From positions 1 to 45,075 of the forward strand of contig NZ_JABEPE010000024.1 in NCBI RefSeq assembly GCF_026788005.1: a DNA stretch of 45,075 nt, read 5' to 3'. The position numbers and the translations under genes are program-made. Within the stretch, counting starts at the first letter, position 1; each line of letters opens with the position of its first letter. The stretch comes from Alteromonas sp. a30. Lineage in GTDB: Bacteria; Pseudomonadota; Gammaproteobacteria; Enterobacterales; Alteromonadaceae. Positions 20,534 to 30,750 of the stretch are shown one piece after another. The notes beneath the pieces are model-generated. The model was not told the DNA's origin. It saw nothing but the letters and a program-made list of their open reading frames with translations, and did not search any database.

Positions 20534-21574
20534 ATGCAGGTTTATCCAAATCGACTTGAATCCACCCTCAATAACGCATTACCGTGTTTTGCCATGATTT
20601 TTGGCGATGAGCCGCAACAAAAGCTCGATGCTATTGCGTCCTTGCGAACCAAAGCATTACAACACGGTTTTGATGAACGCCATACCTTGGTAGCCGACAG
20701 CCAATTTGAGTGGTCGCAGTTAATAGAAGCCAGCCAAAGTATGTCCTTGTTTGCATCGCGCCAATATATTGAGCTTGAATTGCCGACAGGCAAACCCGGA
20801 GCGGAAGGCAGCAAAACACTACTGGAGATTGCCGCCCAAAATAATCCCGATGTTATGCTCACGCTTCATGGTCCGAAAGTGGACAAGAGCGTCACCAATA
20901 GCAAATGGTTTAAAGCACTCGACCAACAAGGCATTTATATTCCCTGTTACCCACTTGAAGGTGACAGGTTAAAAGCTTGGTTAAATGAACAAATACAGCT
21001 TGTAGGACTTCAACCTAACCCGCAACTAGCCGCTTTTTTTAGCGATTTTTTCGAAGGCAATTTGCTTGCGGCAAAACAGGAATTGCAAAAGCTGCTTTTA
21101 CTCTACCCCGATGGTCAGGTTGACGTTAGCCAAATAGACAAAGTGCTCGTCGAGCAATCTCGTTTTAACGTATTCCAACTTGCCGACGTCATACTCTCGG
21201 GCGACGCTCAAAAAACAGTGAAACTGCTTAACCGCTTGGAAGCCGAAGGCATTGAACCAAACATCATTCTTTGGGCTTTGGTTAAAGAGTGGCGCACAGT
21301 CAGTACATTAAGCCTTGCTCTACAACATAATCAGCCATTAGATAAACTATGGGGTAGCCTACGCATTTGGCAGAATCGAAAAGGCTTGTATCAGGATGCG
21401 TTACGCAGATTGGATATGACACAACTTAATGCTATTCAAGAAAAATTGTCTCATTTAGATCGAGCACTCAAACAATCGGCGATTGCCAGACCTTATGTCG
21501 AACTATGCCACCTGTGCTTGATGTTTATACCAATGCAGCTAGAGGCACTGCCTCTTGACTACGCAACAAGCTAA
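20534..21574 (+). CDS. holA: DNA polymerase III delta subunit
   Basis: Clamp-loader subunit that opens the beta sliding clamp. It has 346 aa as usual, with the N-terminal beta-contact region and AAA+-like fold lacking a working P-loop: IFGDEPQQKLDAIASL takes the place of Walker A, followed by NPDVMLTLHGPKVDKS. The central segment FFEGNLLAAKQELQKL matches the conserved EGNLLAAxQEIEKL block. It starts 3 bases after the lptE stop, so the two are co-transcribed. Confidence 0.95.
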   Translation: MQVYPNRLESTLNNALPCFAMIFGDEPQQKLDAIASLRTKALQHGFDERHTLVADSQFEWSQLIEASQSMSLFASRQYIELELPTGKPGAEGSKTLLEIAAQNNPDVMLTLHGPKVDKSVTNSKWFKALDQQGIYIPCYPLEGDRLKAWLNEQIQLVGLQPNPQLAAFFSDFFEGNLLAAKQELQKLLLLYPDGQVDVSQIDKVLVEQSRFNVFQLADVILSGDAQKTVKLLNRLEAEGIEPNIILWALVKEWRTVSTLSLALQHNQPLDKLWGSLRIWQNRKGLYQDALRRLDMTQLNAIQEKLSHLDRALKQSAIARPYVELCHLCLMFIPMQLEALPLDYATS

Positions 21575-21591
21575 CGCCTTTTGTTTTCCCA

Positions 21592-22248
21592 ATGAATAAA
21601 TCAACCCCTTTACTTGGCTTGTACGGTGGTACTTTTGATCCCGTTCACCACGCTCATATTATTCCAGTTCAACAAGCCGCACAGCAGGTTGGTATTGAAA
21701 AAATCAGATTACTCCCTTGCCATGTGCCGCCTCATAAAAACACACCTAAAACAGCGCCACATCATCGCCTTGAAATGGTTAAACTCGTCGCTAATGCGCA
21801 TCCAATTTTTGAAGTGGACGACAGAGAGCTTCGTCGCCATAAGGCTTCCTATACCGTTGATACATTAGAAGAGATAAATCAAGAATTTGATGAAGCAAGT
21901 ACACCCCAAACATTAGCATTTTTTGTTGGCTCAGACTCCATTGCGTCATTCGATAAATGGCATCGTTGGCGGGATATTTTTGAATATTGTCACCTTGTTG
22001 TATGCAGCCGCCCCGGATACCAAGATAAGATTAAGACGCTACATCCTGAGATTTCAGCAAGAGTGACGGCTAAGGTGTCGGACTTATATCAGCAAGCAAA
22101 CGGGAAGGTATTTTTCGCTGAAACCGACGAAATCCCCATTTCATCCACGCTAATTCGAGAAAAACTCGCACAAGATGCCCCTGTCGATGCGTATTTGCCT
22201 GATTACATACTTTCCTATATCCGGCAGCATCATTTATACTTAACCTAA
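21592..22248 (+). CDS. nadD: Nicotinate-nucleotide adenylyltransferase
   Basis: Joins ATP and nicotinate mononucleotide to make deamido-NAD. It has 218 aa with the nucleotidyltransferase motif GGTFDPVHHAH at 13-23 and the C-terminal ISSTLIREKL motif. ASYTVDTLE is also typical. It follows holA by 17 bases within the same operon. Confidence 0.96.
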   Translation: MNKSTPLLGLYGGTFDPVHHAHIIPVQQAAQQVGIEKIRLLPCHVPPHKNTPKTAPHHRLEMVKLVANAHPIFEVDDRELRRHKASYTVDTLEEINQEFDEASTPQTLAFFVGSDSIASFDKWHRWRDIFEYCHLVVCSRPGYQDKIKTLHPEISARVTAKVSDLYQQANGKVFFAETDEIPISSTLIREKLAQDAPVDAYLPDYILSYIRQHHLYLT

Positions 22249-22313
22249 TTATTATTTTGTAAGACCGTTGGTTTTGCACTCTGCTATAACCAACTATTGA
22301 CCAAGGAGATCCT

Positions 22314-22631
22314 TTGGAACACGAAGAATTAAAGCAATTTGTCATCGACAAAATCGAAGATGTCAAAGGCAGAGATATTATTGACTTGAATGTGCAAGGC
22401 AAATCCACCATGACCGACACCATGTTAGTGTGCTCGGGTAACTCCAAACGTCACGTTGTATCCATCGCTAAAAACGTTATTCAAGAAAGCAAGCATGCAG
22501 GCATGGCTCCTTTAAACGTTGAAGGTGAAGATTTAGGCGAATGGGTTCTTGTGGATTTTGGTGATGTGGTTGTTCATGTAATGCAAGATGAAACTCGAGA
22601 CTTCTATCAATTAGAAAAACTTTGGAGTTAA
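22314..22631 (+). CDS. rsfS: Ribosome silencing factor RsfS (YbeB/Iojap)
   Basis: Binds ribosomal protein uL14 and blocks joining of the 50S and 30S subunits under starvation. It has 105 aa, with the whole family pattern: [20 protein letters not shown], then [14 protein letters not shown] and [15 protein letters not shown]. The start is a TTG at 22314, supported by AGGAG five bases upstream and by the usual N-terminus of the family. It lies between nadD and rlmH, the conserved order. Confidence 0.95.
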   Translation: MEHEELKQFVIDKIEDVKGRDIIDLNVQGKSTMTDTMLVCSGNSKRHVVSIAKNVIQESKHAGMAPLNVEGEDLGEWVLVDFGDVVVHVMQDETRDFYQLEKLWS

Positions 22632-22683
22632 TCAGGCTAAAGCTTACCCAGAGAGCGCAATACCGCAATAAGGAACGTTTACT

Positions 22684-23154
22684 ATGCAAATTCAACTTGT
22701 TGCGGTAGGCAACAAAATGCCAGCTTGGGTAACGCAAGGGTTCAACGAGTACGCCAACCGTTTCCCCTCGGATACGAGTCTCACCTTGAAGGAAATTCCC
22801 GCTGGAAAACGCGGGAAAAATGCCGATATTAAACGCATCTTGCACAAAGAAGGCGAGCAAATTATGTCAGCCATTCCACAAGGAAACCACATTGTGGCAA
22901 TGGATGTGTTAGGCAAGACGTGGAACACTCACGACCTCGCATCGCAACTAACAAAGTGGCAGCTAGATGGCCGCAACGTCAGTTTAATGGTCGGAGGCCC
23001 TGAAGGGCTTTCGCCTGAGTGCCTTACGAATGCAGAGCAAAAATGGTCGCTTTCCCCCTTGACCCTACCTCATCCCTTAGTAAGAATTGTGATTGCCGAA
23101 AGCTTGTATCGGGCTTGGTCCTTAAATAACAATCACCCTTACCATCGTGAATAA
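22684..23154 (+). CDS. rlmH: 23S rRNA pseudouridine(1915) N3-methyltransferase
   Basis: SPOUT-class methyltransferase that acts on pseudouridine 1915 in helix 69 of 23S rRNA, the nucleotide made by RluD (also in this window). It has 156 aa; the SAM-binding knot is visible as [10 protein letters not shown], followed by [20 protein letters not shown] and the C-terminal NNHPYHRE used for substrate binding. It sits between rsfS and mrdA. Confidence 0.96.
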   Translation: MQIQLVAVGNKMPAWVTQGFNEYANRFPSDTSLTLKEIPAGKRGKNADIKRILHKEGEQIMSAIPQGNHIVAMDVLGKTWNTHDLASQLTKWQLDGRNVSLMVGGPEGLSPECLTNAEQKWSLSPLTLPHPLVRIVIAESLYRAWSLNNNHPYHRE

Positions 23155-23169
23155 CACTGGGATAAGACC

Positions 23170-25113
23170 TTGCCACCAAAAAGAATAACAATAAGAGACC
23201 ATACTGCTGAGGCAAACTTGTTTGCTCGTCGTACCGTTATTGCACTATTTATTATTGCGTTAATGATGTTTGCGGTACTGAGTAATTTATACTACCTGCA
23301 AGTCACTCGCTTTGAAGATTACCAAACTCGGTCTAACGGAAACCGAATTAAAGTATTACCCGTTGCCCCAAACCGAGGCCTTATTTACGACAGAAATGGG
23401 GTTTTACTGGCTGAAAACCGCCCTATCTTTAGTCTTCGAATCATTCCTGAAGAAGTTGATGATTTAGCAGCAACACTAACCTACTTAAAAACATTATTAG
23501 ACTTAGAGCAATCTGAAATTGACGACTTTTATAAAGAATACAAGCGTCAACGCCGCTTTAAGCCTGTCACACTGCGGAATCGCTTAACAGAAAAAGAAGT
23601 TGCTCTGGTTTCGGCCCACCAGCACATGCATCCGGGCGTTAGTGTAGATGCGCGTTTGACTCGTTACTACCCGTTCGCAGATGCACTTACCCATATGCTT
23701 GGTTACGTCGCTAAAATCAATAAAAAGGATTTAAATAAACTGCAAGAGGCAGAACTTGAAGCCAATTATGCGGCCACCTACGACATCGGAAAACGTGGTG
23801 TTGAAAAATACCATGAACAGTTGCTGCACGGACATGTTGGTTATCAAGAGGTAGAAGTTAACAACCAAGGTAGAATTATCCGCACATTGCAATTCCAACC
23901 CCCAACACCGGGGCAAGACATTGTACTTAATATTGACATTAAACTTCAGCAAGTCGTGCGAGAGGCGCTGGAAGGAAAGCGCGGTGCGGTTGTTGTACTC
24001 GACCCCAGAGATGGCGGGGTCTTATCCTTGTACAGTAACCCGAGTTACGATCCGAATTTATTTGTTCATGGTATCAGCAGCAAAAACTACAACCATTTAT
24101 TGCAATCCAAAGATCGTCCTCTTATTAATCGCGCAACCCAAGGTCAATATCCTCCTGCGTCCACGGTTAAGCCCCATCTTGCCTTACTTGGGCTTGAAGA
24201 AAGTGTCATAAAACCAGATACCCGCTTGTTCGATAATGGACGCTTCAAAATTAAAAACGTTGAGCACCAATGGCGCGACTGGAAACCTTGGGGTCACGGC
24301 TGGGTGGATGTTACTAGCTCAATAGAGCAATCGTGTGATGTGTTTTTCTACGACCTTTCCTACAAGCTCGGTATTGACCGTATTAACGGTAGCATGGTTG
24401 AGTTCGGCTTCGGGCAGTATACAGGGCTCGATTTATACGAAGAATCCAGTGCAAATATGCCTTCAAGGGGATGGAAGCGCGCCAGATTCAACCAACCTTG
24501 GTACATTGGCGACACAATTTCTGTTGGCATTGGTCAAAGCTATTGGACCGCAACACCTATTCAACTGGCCAGTTCTATTGCTACGTTAGTAAATCGCGGG
24601 GAACGCTATGTCCCTCAGTTACTTCGAGGCTTTTCTTTCGAAGGTGATGTAAGACTGGCTGAACCCAAAACCCTCGCCCCCATTGAAGTAAAAAATCCTG
24701 AAAACTGGGATATTGTGCTTGATGCAATGTACGGCGTAGTAAACCGTGAAAAAGGCACCGCCAGACGCGCGTTTAAAAACACCAATTACATTTCCGCAGG
24801 AAAAACAGGAACCGCGCAAGTATTTAGTATTGGCAAAGATGAAGAGTACGATGAAGAGACGGTTGCCGATCATCTAAAAGATAACGCAATGTACGTTGGC
24901 TACGCACCTTACGACTCCCCCGAAATTGTGGTGGTGGTTGCTTTAGAAAATGCCGGAGGAGGAAGTTCACAAGCGGCTCCCATCGCTAGAACCATTTTTG
25001 ACTACTATTTCAAAGATCGCCCAACACTCATTTCTCAAACCGTTGAGTTGAACGGCGCATTACCTGAAGCGGCACATTCACATCAGGAGCAAGCTCGTCA
25101 TGTCACGGAATAA
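23170..25113 (+). CDS. mrdA: Penicillin-binding protein 2 (transpeptidase)
   Basis: Elongasome transpeptidase that cross-links peptidoglycan and works with RodA. It has 647 aa. A short cytoplasmic N-terminus contains RDHTAEANLFARR, which matches the start of E. coli PBP2. One membrane anchor lies at about 22-42, followed by a dimerisation domain and the transpeptidase domain. Active-site motifs are STVK (in YPPASTVKPH) and KTGTAQ (in SAGKTGTAQ); the SCD triad lies in SIEQSCDVFFY. The start is a TTG at 23170 with a weak ribosome-binding site; no better start is nearby. It overlaps mrdB by 14 bases. Confidence 0.96.
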   Translation: MPPKRITIRDHTAEANLFARRTVIALFIIALMMFAVLSNLYYLQVTRFEDYQTRSNGNRIKVLPVAPNRGLIYDRNGVLLAENRPIFSLRIIPEEVDDLAATLTYLKTLLDLEQSEIDDFYKEYKRQRRFKPVTLRNRLTEKEVALVSAHQHMHPGVSVDARLTRYYPFADALTHMLGYVAKINKKDLNKLQEAELEANYAATYDIGKRGVEKYHEQLLHGHVGYQEVEVNNQGRIIRTLQFQPPTPGQDIVLNIDIKLQQVVREALEGKRGAVVVLDPRDGGVLSLYSNPSYDPNLFVHGISSKNYNHLLQSKDRPLINRATQGQYPPASTVKPHLALLGLEESVIKPDTRLFDNGRFKIKNVEHQWRDWKPWGHGWVDVTSSIEQSCDVFFYDLSYKLGIDRINGSMVEFGFGQYTGLDLYEESSANMPSRGWKRARFNQPWYIGDTISVGIGQSYWTATPIQLASSIATLVNRGERYVPQLLRGFSFEGDVRLAEPKTLAPIEVKNPENWDIVLDAMYGVVNREKGTARRAFKNTNYISAGKTGTAQVFSIGKDEEYDEETVADHLKDNAMYVGYAPYDSPEIVVVVALENAGGGSSQAAPIARTIFDYYFKDRPTLISQTVELNGALPEAAHSHQEQARHVTE

Positions 25114-26218
25114 CCTCGACAATAATCAAACTAGCTTCTTAGAAAAAATTCATTTAGACACTCCGCTTTTAGTCGCTCTGTTAGCATTAATGGGCGTAGG
25201 TCTTTTCACCATTTATTCCGCGGGAGGCCAAGATCTGCTGCTCGTCGAAAAACAAGTAGTGCGCTTAGGGATCGCTTTTGTGGCCATGCTGATTATGGCG
25301 CAAATTCCACCGTTAGCTTATCGACGTTTATCGATCTACTTTTATGTTATTGGTGTGCTGATGTTGATTGCGGTACTGATTATCGGCGTCACGGGTAAAG
25401 GCGCACAACGATGGCTCGACCTTGGGGTTTTCCGCTTTCAGCCATCCGAGATAATGAAGCTTGCGGTGCCGATGATGGTAGCATGGTTTATCAGCCGCTT
25501 TAACTTGCCACCTCGTACATTTAGAGTCGCTATTGCCTTTATTATTGTTATCGTGCCAACGCTATTAATTGCTAAACAACCCGACTTGGGAACTTCTCTA
25601 TTAATTGCTTGCTCTGGCATATTCGTTATTTTCTTGGCAGGAATGAGTTGGAAGCTCATTAGCTTATTTGTTTTCTTATCATCGGCTTTTGCCCCCATCC
25701 TCTGGTTTTTTCTAATGAAGGATTATCAAAAACAGCGTGTTTTAACATTTTTAAACCCAGAAAGTGACCCTCTCGGCTCCGGCTACCATATCATTCAGTC
25801 CAAAATTGCTATTGGCTCAGGCGGTATTGATGGCAAAGGCTGGCTCCAAGGAACGCAGTCACAGCTAGAGTTTTTACCAGAGCGCCACACTGACTTTATC
25901 TTTTCCGTATTCAGTGAAGAATTTGGTTTTGCTGGAGTTGCAGGGCTGATGTTGCTTTACGGGATTATAGTTATCAGAGGTATGATCATTGCAGTTCGCG
26001 CTCAAGAAGCTTACAGCAAACTACTCGCCGGTAGCATCACCCTAACCTTTTTTGTTTACGTGTTCGTTAACATGGGAATGGTATCGGGCATTCTTCCCGT
26101 GGTAGGTGTGCCCTTGCCTTTAGTTAGCTACGGCGGCACATCAATGGTGACATTAATGACAGGTTTTGGCATTCTAATGGCAATAGCAACACAAAAACGT
26201 TTCTTATCAAGAGAATAA
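25100..26218 (+). CDS. mrdB: Rod-shape glycosyltransferase RodA (SEDS)
   Basis: Integral-membrane SEDS glycosyltransferase that polymerises glycan strands together with PBP2. It has 372 aa with about ten hydrophobic segments. Typical motifs are GAQRWLDLGVFRFQPSEIMKLAVPMM, seen here in part, then KQPDLGTS, FLPERHTDFIFSVFSEEFGF and the C-terminal VGVPLPLVSYGGTSM. It is translationally coupled to mrdA by a 14-base overlap. Confidence 0.96.
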   Translation: MSRNNLDNNQTSFLEKIHLDTPLLVALLALMGVGLFTIYSAGGQDLLLVEKQVVRLGIAFVAMLIMAQIPPLAYRRLSIYFYVIGVLMLIAVLIIGVTGKGAQRWLDLGVFRFQPSEIMKLAVPMMVAWFISRFNLPPRTFRVAIAFIIVIVPTLLIAKQPDLGTSLLIACSGIFVIFLAGMSWKLISLFVFLSSAFAPILWFFLMKDYQKQRVLTFLNPESDPLGSGYHIIQSKIAIGSGGIDGKGWLQGTQSQLEFLPERHTDFIFSVFSEEFGFAGVAGLMLLYGIIVIRGMIIAVRAQEAYSKLLAGSITLTFFVYVFVNMGMVSGILPVVGVPLPLVSYGGTSMVTLMTGFGILMAIATQKRFLSRE

Positions 26219-26245
26219 CTAAGTCAAAGGCATTTTAGGCGCTGA

Positions 26246-27076
26246 GTGTTTATGAGAATTATCATTTTTGGCTTAATTAGCATTCTGGTTTTGTCTGGCT
26301 GCGTGTCGTCAGGGGGGCGATATTCCCAACGTAACGACTCGGCCCCTCATCGCTTACCCAGCAATATCACAACACAAGATGCCAAGCCCGTTTACGAAGA
26401 TTACAACCAAGTTAATAGTCGCAGCTACGAGGTATTAGGCAAGCGCTACCAACCGTTGCAAACCGGAAAAGGCTACGAAGCCGTTGGCAGAGCTTCTTGG
26501 TATGGACAAAAGTTTCACGGTCATCTTACGGCAAACGGCGAGGTGTACAACATGTACGAAATGACCGCCGCCCACAAAACCTTACCCATTCCTTCCTATG
26601 TGAAAGTAACCAACTTAGACAACCAACAAACCGCGATTGTGAGAGTAAACGACCGAGGCCCGTTTCATGGCAACCGTTTAATCGACTTATCTTACGCCGC
26701 AGCGCGCAAACTTGGCATACTAAAAACCGGAACAGCTCACGTAAAATTACAAGTGGTACATGTGACGCCAGACGGGCAAATTACGGTAGGAAAAGAGAAG
26801 CCAAATCCTGCATCTCCGCTTAACCAAGAAAGTGATAGAGCCTTATTTATTCAGGTAGCGGCTTTACAAGATCAACGTAAAATCGATGCCCTCGCCAAAG
26901 GGTTGACCATGTTGTACCAAGTGCCAACGCATGTACCCGAAGGTAATGGTATTTATCGCTTACGTTTAGGCCCGCTTTCCAATGAACAAGAAGCAAAAAA
27001 GCTGCTAAACGAATTAAAAGCAAACGGATACCACAATGCTTATACTGTTTATGATCAATTTCAGGTAACGCAATAA
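26246..27076 (+). CDS. rlpA: Septal-ring lytic transglycosylase RlpA
   Basis: Outer-membrane lipoprotein that binds denuded glycan and, in some species, cleaves it. The lipobox LSGC is at 16-19 counting from the GTG at 26246; an ATG two codons later (26252) is an equally possible start. A double-psi beta-barrel domain follows (GRASWYGQKFHGHLTANGE, RVNDRGPFHGNRLIDLSY, with the catalytic-type Asp and Asn). The C-terminal SPOR domain (about 195-276, ALFIQVAALQDQRK, YRLRLGPLSN) targets division sites. It has 276 aa. It follows mrdB by 27 bases. Confidence 0.94.
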   Translation: MFMRIIIFGLISILVLSGCVSSGGRYSQRNDSAPHRLPSNITTQDAKPVYEDYNQVNSRSYEVLGKRYQPLQTGKGYEAVGRASWYGQKFHGHLTANGEVYNMYEMTAAHKTLPIPSYVKVTNLDNQQTAIVRVNDRGPFHGNRLIDLSYAAARKLGILKTGTAHVKLQVVHVTPDGQITVGKEKPNPASPLNQESDRALFIQVAALQDQRKIDALAKGLTMLYQVPTHVPEGNGIYRLRLGPLSNEQEAKKLLNELKANGYHNAYTVYDQFQVTQ

Positions 27077-27229
27077 AACTTTTTTCGACTTTACCAGTCT
27101 CAGCTAAGGAATGGTTACAATGTGCTGGTAAGAAGCGCTCGCATTTCTGCCCAAGCAGTTGTCATATGTGCTATATTGGCTGCCATTTTCGAACACATCA
27201 AAACATAAAACGAGAAGAACGGACTTAGA

Positions 27230-28450
27230 ATGGGATTAACAAACAAACGCCTTTATTCTGCTTTTATTGGTATTTTTCTTTTTACTTTTTTCACCCTCAC
27301 CACTCATGCCGCCACAATCGTACCCCCCGTACCTCCTGTTGGCGCTAAGGGATTTGTGCTGATGGATTATGACACGGGCCATATAATTGCTGCTGAGAAT
27401 GAAGACATTCAGCTCCACCCTTCCAGTTTAACCAAAATGATGACCTCCTATGTCATTGGTCAGGAAATTAAAAACGGCACCATTACCATGGATGACATGG
27501 TAACAATCTCCGAGAACGCGTGGTCGAAGAACTTTCCTGAATCCTCAAAAATGTTCATTGAAGTTGGCAAACAAGTCAAAGTATCGGACTTACTGCGCGG
27601 CATCATCATTCAATCTGGCAACGATGCATGTGTTGCGATGGCAGAGTACATCGCAGGAAGCGAAGACGCCTTTGCCACTATGATGAATTCCTACGCACAA
27701 GCATTGGGTATGACATCCACCAACTATGTTAATAGCCACGGTTTACACGACCCTGAGCATTACACTACCGCACGAGATATGGCAATCCTATCCCGAGCAA
27801 TTATTACAGAAGAACCTGAAATGTACGCCATTTATGCGGAAAAAGAGTTCACTTTCAACGGTATTAAACAATACAACCGAAACAGTTTACTGTGGGATAA
27901 AAGCCTAAATGTTGATGGAATTAAAACTGGACACACTTCAGCCGCAGGATATAGCTTAATCACTTCTGCTGTGCAAGGTGACATGCGTTTGATCAGCGTT
28001 GTTATGGGCACAGAAAGCGAGCGTGCTCGTAAAGTTGAGAATAAAAAACTCTTGAAATACGGATTCCGCTTTTACGAGACCATTACGCCTTATCAAGCAG
28101 GCGAGAGTTTCGTATCACACCGCATTTACATGGGCGACCAAGACACCGTCGACCTTGGTATTTTGCAAGACACGCCGATAACCATTCCTCGTGGTCAGCG
28201 TAAAGATTTAAAAGCGAACTTCCAGTTGAATAGCAAGCTAGAAGCGCCTATCGAAAAAGGCTCAGTGGTTGGCAAACTGTATTTGCAAATCGATGATAAA
28301 GACATTGCCGAATATCCACTTGTGACCTTACACGGTGTCAATGAAGGTGGTTTCTTTGATAAAATGAGCGACTATTTTAGCCTTAAGTTTGGTTTAGATG
28401 ACGACACGCCACAACAAACCGACACCAAAGCGGAAGAGAAAGCTAACTAG
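27230..28450 (+). CDS. dacA: D-alanyl-D-alanine carboxypeptidase (PBP5/PBP6 type)
   Basis: Removes the terminal D-Ala from peptidoglycan stem peptides. It has 406 aa: a signal peptide (cleavage near THAA at 26-28), then the S11 peptidase domain with SLTK (Ser66, Lys69), the SGN motif in IQSGNDACVAM and the KTG motif in GIKTGHTSAAGY. The C-terminal beta domain follows, with a final amphipathic helix (FFDKMSDYFSLKF) that anchors the enzyme to the inner membrane. A terminator lies just downstream. It is separated from rlpA by 153 bases, in which I see no convincing promoter. Confidence 0.95.
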   Translation: MGLTNKRLYSAFIGIFLFTFFTLTTHAATIVPPVPPVGAKGFVLMDYDTGHIIAAENEDIQLHPSSLTKMMTSYVIGQEIKNGTITMDDMVTISENAWSKNFPESSKMFIEVGKQVKVSDLLRGIIIQSGNDACVAMAEYIAGSEDAFATMMNSYAQALGMTSTNYVNSHGLHDPEHYTTARDMAILSRAIITEEPEMYAIYAEKEFTFNGIKQYNRNSLLWDKSLNVDGIKTGHTSAAGYSLITSAVQGDMRLISVVMGTESERARKVENKKLLKYGFRFYETITPYQAGESFVSHRIYMGDQDTVDLGILQDTPITIPRGQRKDLKANFQLNSKLEAPIEKGSVVGKLYLQIDDKDIAEYPLVTLHGVNEGGFFDKMSDYFSLKFGLDDDTPQQTDTKAEEKAN

Positions 28451-28469
28451 CATCAAGAATTGGTTACAC

Positions 28470-28495
28470 AAGGGAAGCATCCGCTTCCCTTTTTG
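28470..28495 (+). terminator. Terminator of dacA
   Basis: A perfect 9-bp stem AAGGGAAGC/GCTTCCCTT (28470-28478 and 28483-28491) with an ATCC loop and a T run. It ends the leuS-dacA block before the separate ybeD promoter. Confidence 0.88.
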
Positions 28496-28498
28496 CTA

Positions 28499-28527
28499 TT
28501 ACCTCACCGCATTAAATCTTGTATAAT
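28499..28527 (+). promoter_or_regulatory. Promoter of ybeD-lipB-lipA
   Basis: A consensus -10 TATAAT at 28522-28527 is preceded after 17 bases by a weak -35 TTACCT (28499-28504). It lies between the dacA terminator and the ybeD start. Confidence 0.55.
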
Positions 28528-28568
28528 CCCGCCAATTTTTAGTAAAGACAAGTAATGAGAGAAGCCGC

Positions 28569-28832
28569 GTGGATACTAAATTTGACGAATTGTTGGATTT
28601 CCCTTGCCATCAAACTTTCAAGGTTATGGGCGTTGCTCACGACGACTTACCAACCCAAGTTGTTTCGTGTTTGAATGTTCATGCACCTGACGATTATGCA
28701 CCAACCATCAAACCTAGCGCGAAAGGTAACTACCACTCTGTTTCCATCAGTGTGAAAGTCACCAGCAAAGAACATATGGAAACCATCTACACAGAATTGG
28801 CCAAATTAGAGCTAGTTCGCGTGGTGCTATAA
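28569..28832 (+). CDS. ybeD: DUF493 family protein YbeD
   Basis: Small cytoplasmic protein of 87 aa with an ACT-like fold, the same length as E. coli YbeD. The stretches [36 protein letters not shown] and ELVRVVL match it along the whole length. The function is not established; the gene is almost always beside lipB. The start is a GTG at 28569. It is followed by lipB after 13 bases. Confidence 0.93.
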   Translation: MDTKFDELLDFPCHQTFKVMGVAHDDLPTQVVSCLNVHAPDDYAPTIKPSAKGNYHSVSISVKVTSKEHMETIYTELAKLELVRVVL

Positions 28833-28845
28833 CCGAGGTAGCGCA

Positions 28846-29517
28846 TTGCAAAAACAAATCATTGTTCGACAACTTGGTCGTCAGGCATACATTCCCATCT
28901 GGAAAGCAATGCAAACCTTCACCGATAATCGGGGAAGCGATACGCCTGACCAAATCTGGCTTGTGGAGCACAACCCCGTGTTCACCCAAGGACAAGCTGG
29001 TAAAGAAGAACATATTCTTGCTCCCGGCGACATTCCTGTTGTACAAGTTGACCGTGGCGGGCAAGTCACCTACCACGGCCCCGGCCAACAAATGCTGTAC
29101 ATCCTTTTAGATTTAAAACGCTTTAATATTGGCGTGCGTGAGGCTGTTACCGCACTAGAGCAATGTGTTGTAAGCACTTTAGCAGTGAATGACATTACCG
29201 CCTATCCTAAAGCAAACGCACCAGGCGTATACGTTGATGAGAAAAAAGTCTGCTCCGTAGGCTTACGCATTCGAAGAGGTTGCACCTTTCATGGCCTCGC
29301 GTTTAATGTCAATATGGACTTATCACCTTTTCAGCGCATTAACCCTTGCGGTTATGCCGGGATGGAAATGGTCAATAGTGCAGACTTAGGCGGCGTTGAT
29401 AACATGTCGCAGGCAGGAACCATGCTCGTTGAAGCGCTTTGCCAACATCTAAAAATAGAACGTATCGAATACTCTGACTCTGGATTGGATAGCATTCCAG
29501 AGCTAACTCAACATTAG
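28846..29517 (+). CDS. lipB: Octanoyl-[acyl-carrier-protein]:protein N-octanoyltransferase
   Basis: Transfers octanoate from ACP to lipoyl domains of 2-oxoacid dehydrogenases, the first step of lipoate synthesis. It has 223 aa with [31 protein letters not shown] and the acyl-thioester cysteine in INPCGYAGM; a conserved Lys lies in DEKKVCSVG. The start is a TTG at 28846, supported by GAGG seven bases upstream; no ATG fits. It precedes lipA by 12 bases. Confidence 0.96.
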   Translation: MQKQIIVRQLGRQAYIPIWKAMQTFTDNRGSDTPDQIWLVEHNPVFTQGQAGKEEHILAPGDIPVVQVDRGGQVTYHGPGQQMLYILLDLKRFNIGVREAVTALEQCVVSTLAVNDITAYPKANAPGVYVDEKKVCSVGLRIRRGCTFHGLAFNVNMDLSPFQRINPCGYAGMEMVNSADLGGVDNMSQAGTMLVEALCQHLKIERIEYSDSGLDSIPELTQH

Positions 29518-29529
29518 CGAGATGAATAG

Positions 29530-30498
29530 ATGTCTAACCCAAGTAGTCGCCGCGTAGCAGGCGAGAAATTACGTGATGAGGATAAAGTACGTCACATTCC
29601 GGTGACAATCATCCCGACCGAAAAAGAAGAAATGCTGCGTAAGCCAGAGTGGATTAAAATTAAACTTCCCCGCTCTACCGACCGCATTGACGAAATCAAA
29701 AAGACCTTACGCGAGAACAACCTCTATTCGGTGTGTGAAGAAGCAAGCTGCCCAAACCTAGCGGAATGCTTTAACCACGGCACTGCAACCTTTATGATTT
29801 TAGGCGATATTTGCACTCGTCGTTGCCCATTTTGCGATGTTGCTCACGGAAAGCCATTACCACCAAGCGCCGAAGAACCCGAAAAACTCGCCAAAACCAT
29901 TGCCCAAATGAAGCTGAAATATGTGGTTATTACCTCGGTAGACCGTGACGATTTGCGCGATGGCGGCGCACAACATTTCGTCGATTGCATCAACGCCATT
30001 CGCGAGCACAGCCCAAGCACCACCATTGAGGTATTGGTTCCCGACTTTCGTGGCCGTATGGCACGCGCACTTGAAATATTTGGCGCAGGTTTACCTGATG
30101 TATTCAACCACAACCTAGAAACCATTCCATCGCTATACCGAGAATGTCGCCCAGGTGCGAACTACCAATGGTCGCTTGACCTACTCAAACAATTCAAAGA
30201 GCGTTACCCCGGCATTCCAACTAAATCCGGCTTAATGATGGGCATGGGCGAAACCAACGATGAAATTCGAGAAGTATTAAGAGACCTTCGCGCCCACGAC
30301 GTCGACATGCTGACCCTCGGTCAATATTTACAACCGAGTAAGCATCACTACCCCGTTAAACGCTACGTTCACCCTGACGAGTTCAATCAACTCGACAAAG
30401 ACGCCCGCGAAATGGGCTTCACCCACGCCGCCTGCGGCCCGATGGTGCGCTCCAGCTATCATGCCGATAAGCAAGCAGCGGGTGAGGAAGTAAAATAA
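29530..30498 (+). CDS. lipA: Lipoyl synthase (radical SAM)
   Basis: Inserts two sulfurs into the octanoyl chain made by LipB. It has 322 aa. The auxiliary [4Fe-4S] cluster ligands are Cys69, Cys74 and Cys80. The radical-SAM ligands are Cys95, Cys99 and Cys102 (CTRRCPFC). The C-terminal RSSYHA motif that supplies the serine ligand of the auxiliary cluster is present. It is the last gene of the ybeD-lipB-lipA operon. Confidence 0.97.
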   Translation: MSNPSSRRVAGEKLRDEDKVRHIPVTIIPTEKEEMLRKPEWIKIKLPRSTDRIDEIKKTLRENNLYSVCEEASCPNLAECFNHGTATFMILGDICTRRCPFCDVAHGKPLPPSAEEPEKLAKTIAQMKLKYVVITSVDRDDLRDGGAQHFVDCINAIREHSPSTTIEVLVPDFRGRMARALEIFGAGLPDVFNHNLETIPSLYRECRPGANYQWSLDLLKQFKERYPGIPTKSGLMMGMGETNDEIREVLRDLRAHDVDMLTLGQYLQPSKHHYPVKRYVHPDEFNQLDKDAREMGFTHAACGPMVRSSYHADKQAAGEEVK

Positions 30499-30547
30499 CC
30501 AACAACATGAAAGTGAAGAGCAAGTTTATTTGACGCTAAAGAGTGGG

Positions 30548-30676
30548 GTTTAATTGTCAGTCATCCCATAGATGATTTGTCGCAAACTCGCCGTGGATAT
30601 TTCCATGTACGCTCCACTGCCACTTCCCGGCGACAGAGGATTTGCTCGCAGTTCTCTATGGAGAGACTGATAATTT
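30548..30676 (+). repeat. Dispersed palindromic repeat, copy B
   Basis: Related to copy A at 16831-16955, with the same left edge (TTTAATTGTCAGTCA) and the same internal CGCAAACTCGC and GTACGCTCC blocks. Here the ends are clear inverted repeats of about 20 bp (AATTGTCAGTCATCCCATAG against the complement of 30653-30674), and the outer arm sequence differs from copy A while staying self-complementary. This compensatory change suggests that the fold matters. It lies just after lipA. Confidence 0.75.
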
Positions 30677-30719
30677 GCAATAGGTATGTAGTTATAACGA
30701 TTAACGTGCTTCTGACTTA

Positions 30720-30750
30720 CAAGGGTATCAATTAAGCGATACCCTTTTTT
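30720..30750 (+). terminator. Terminator after lipA
   Basis: The stem AAGGGTATC/GATACCCTT with an AATTAAGC loop is followed by a T run. It closes the lipA transcript downstream of repeat copy B. The rest of 30750-31059 holds nothing I can name. Confidence 0.75.
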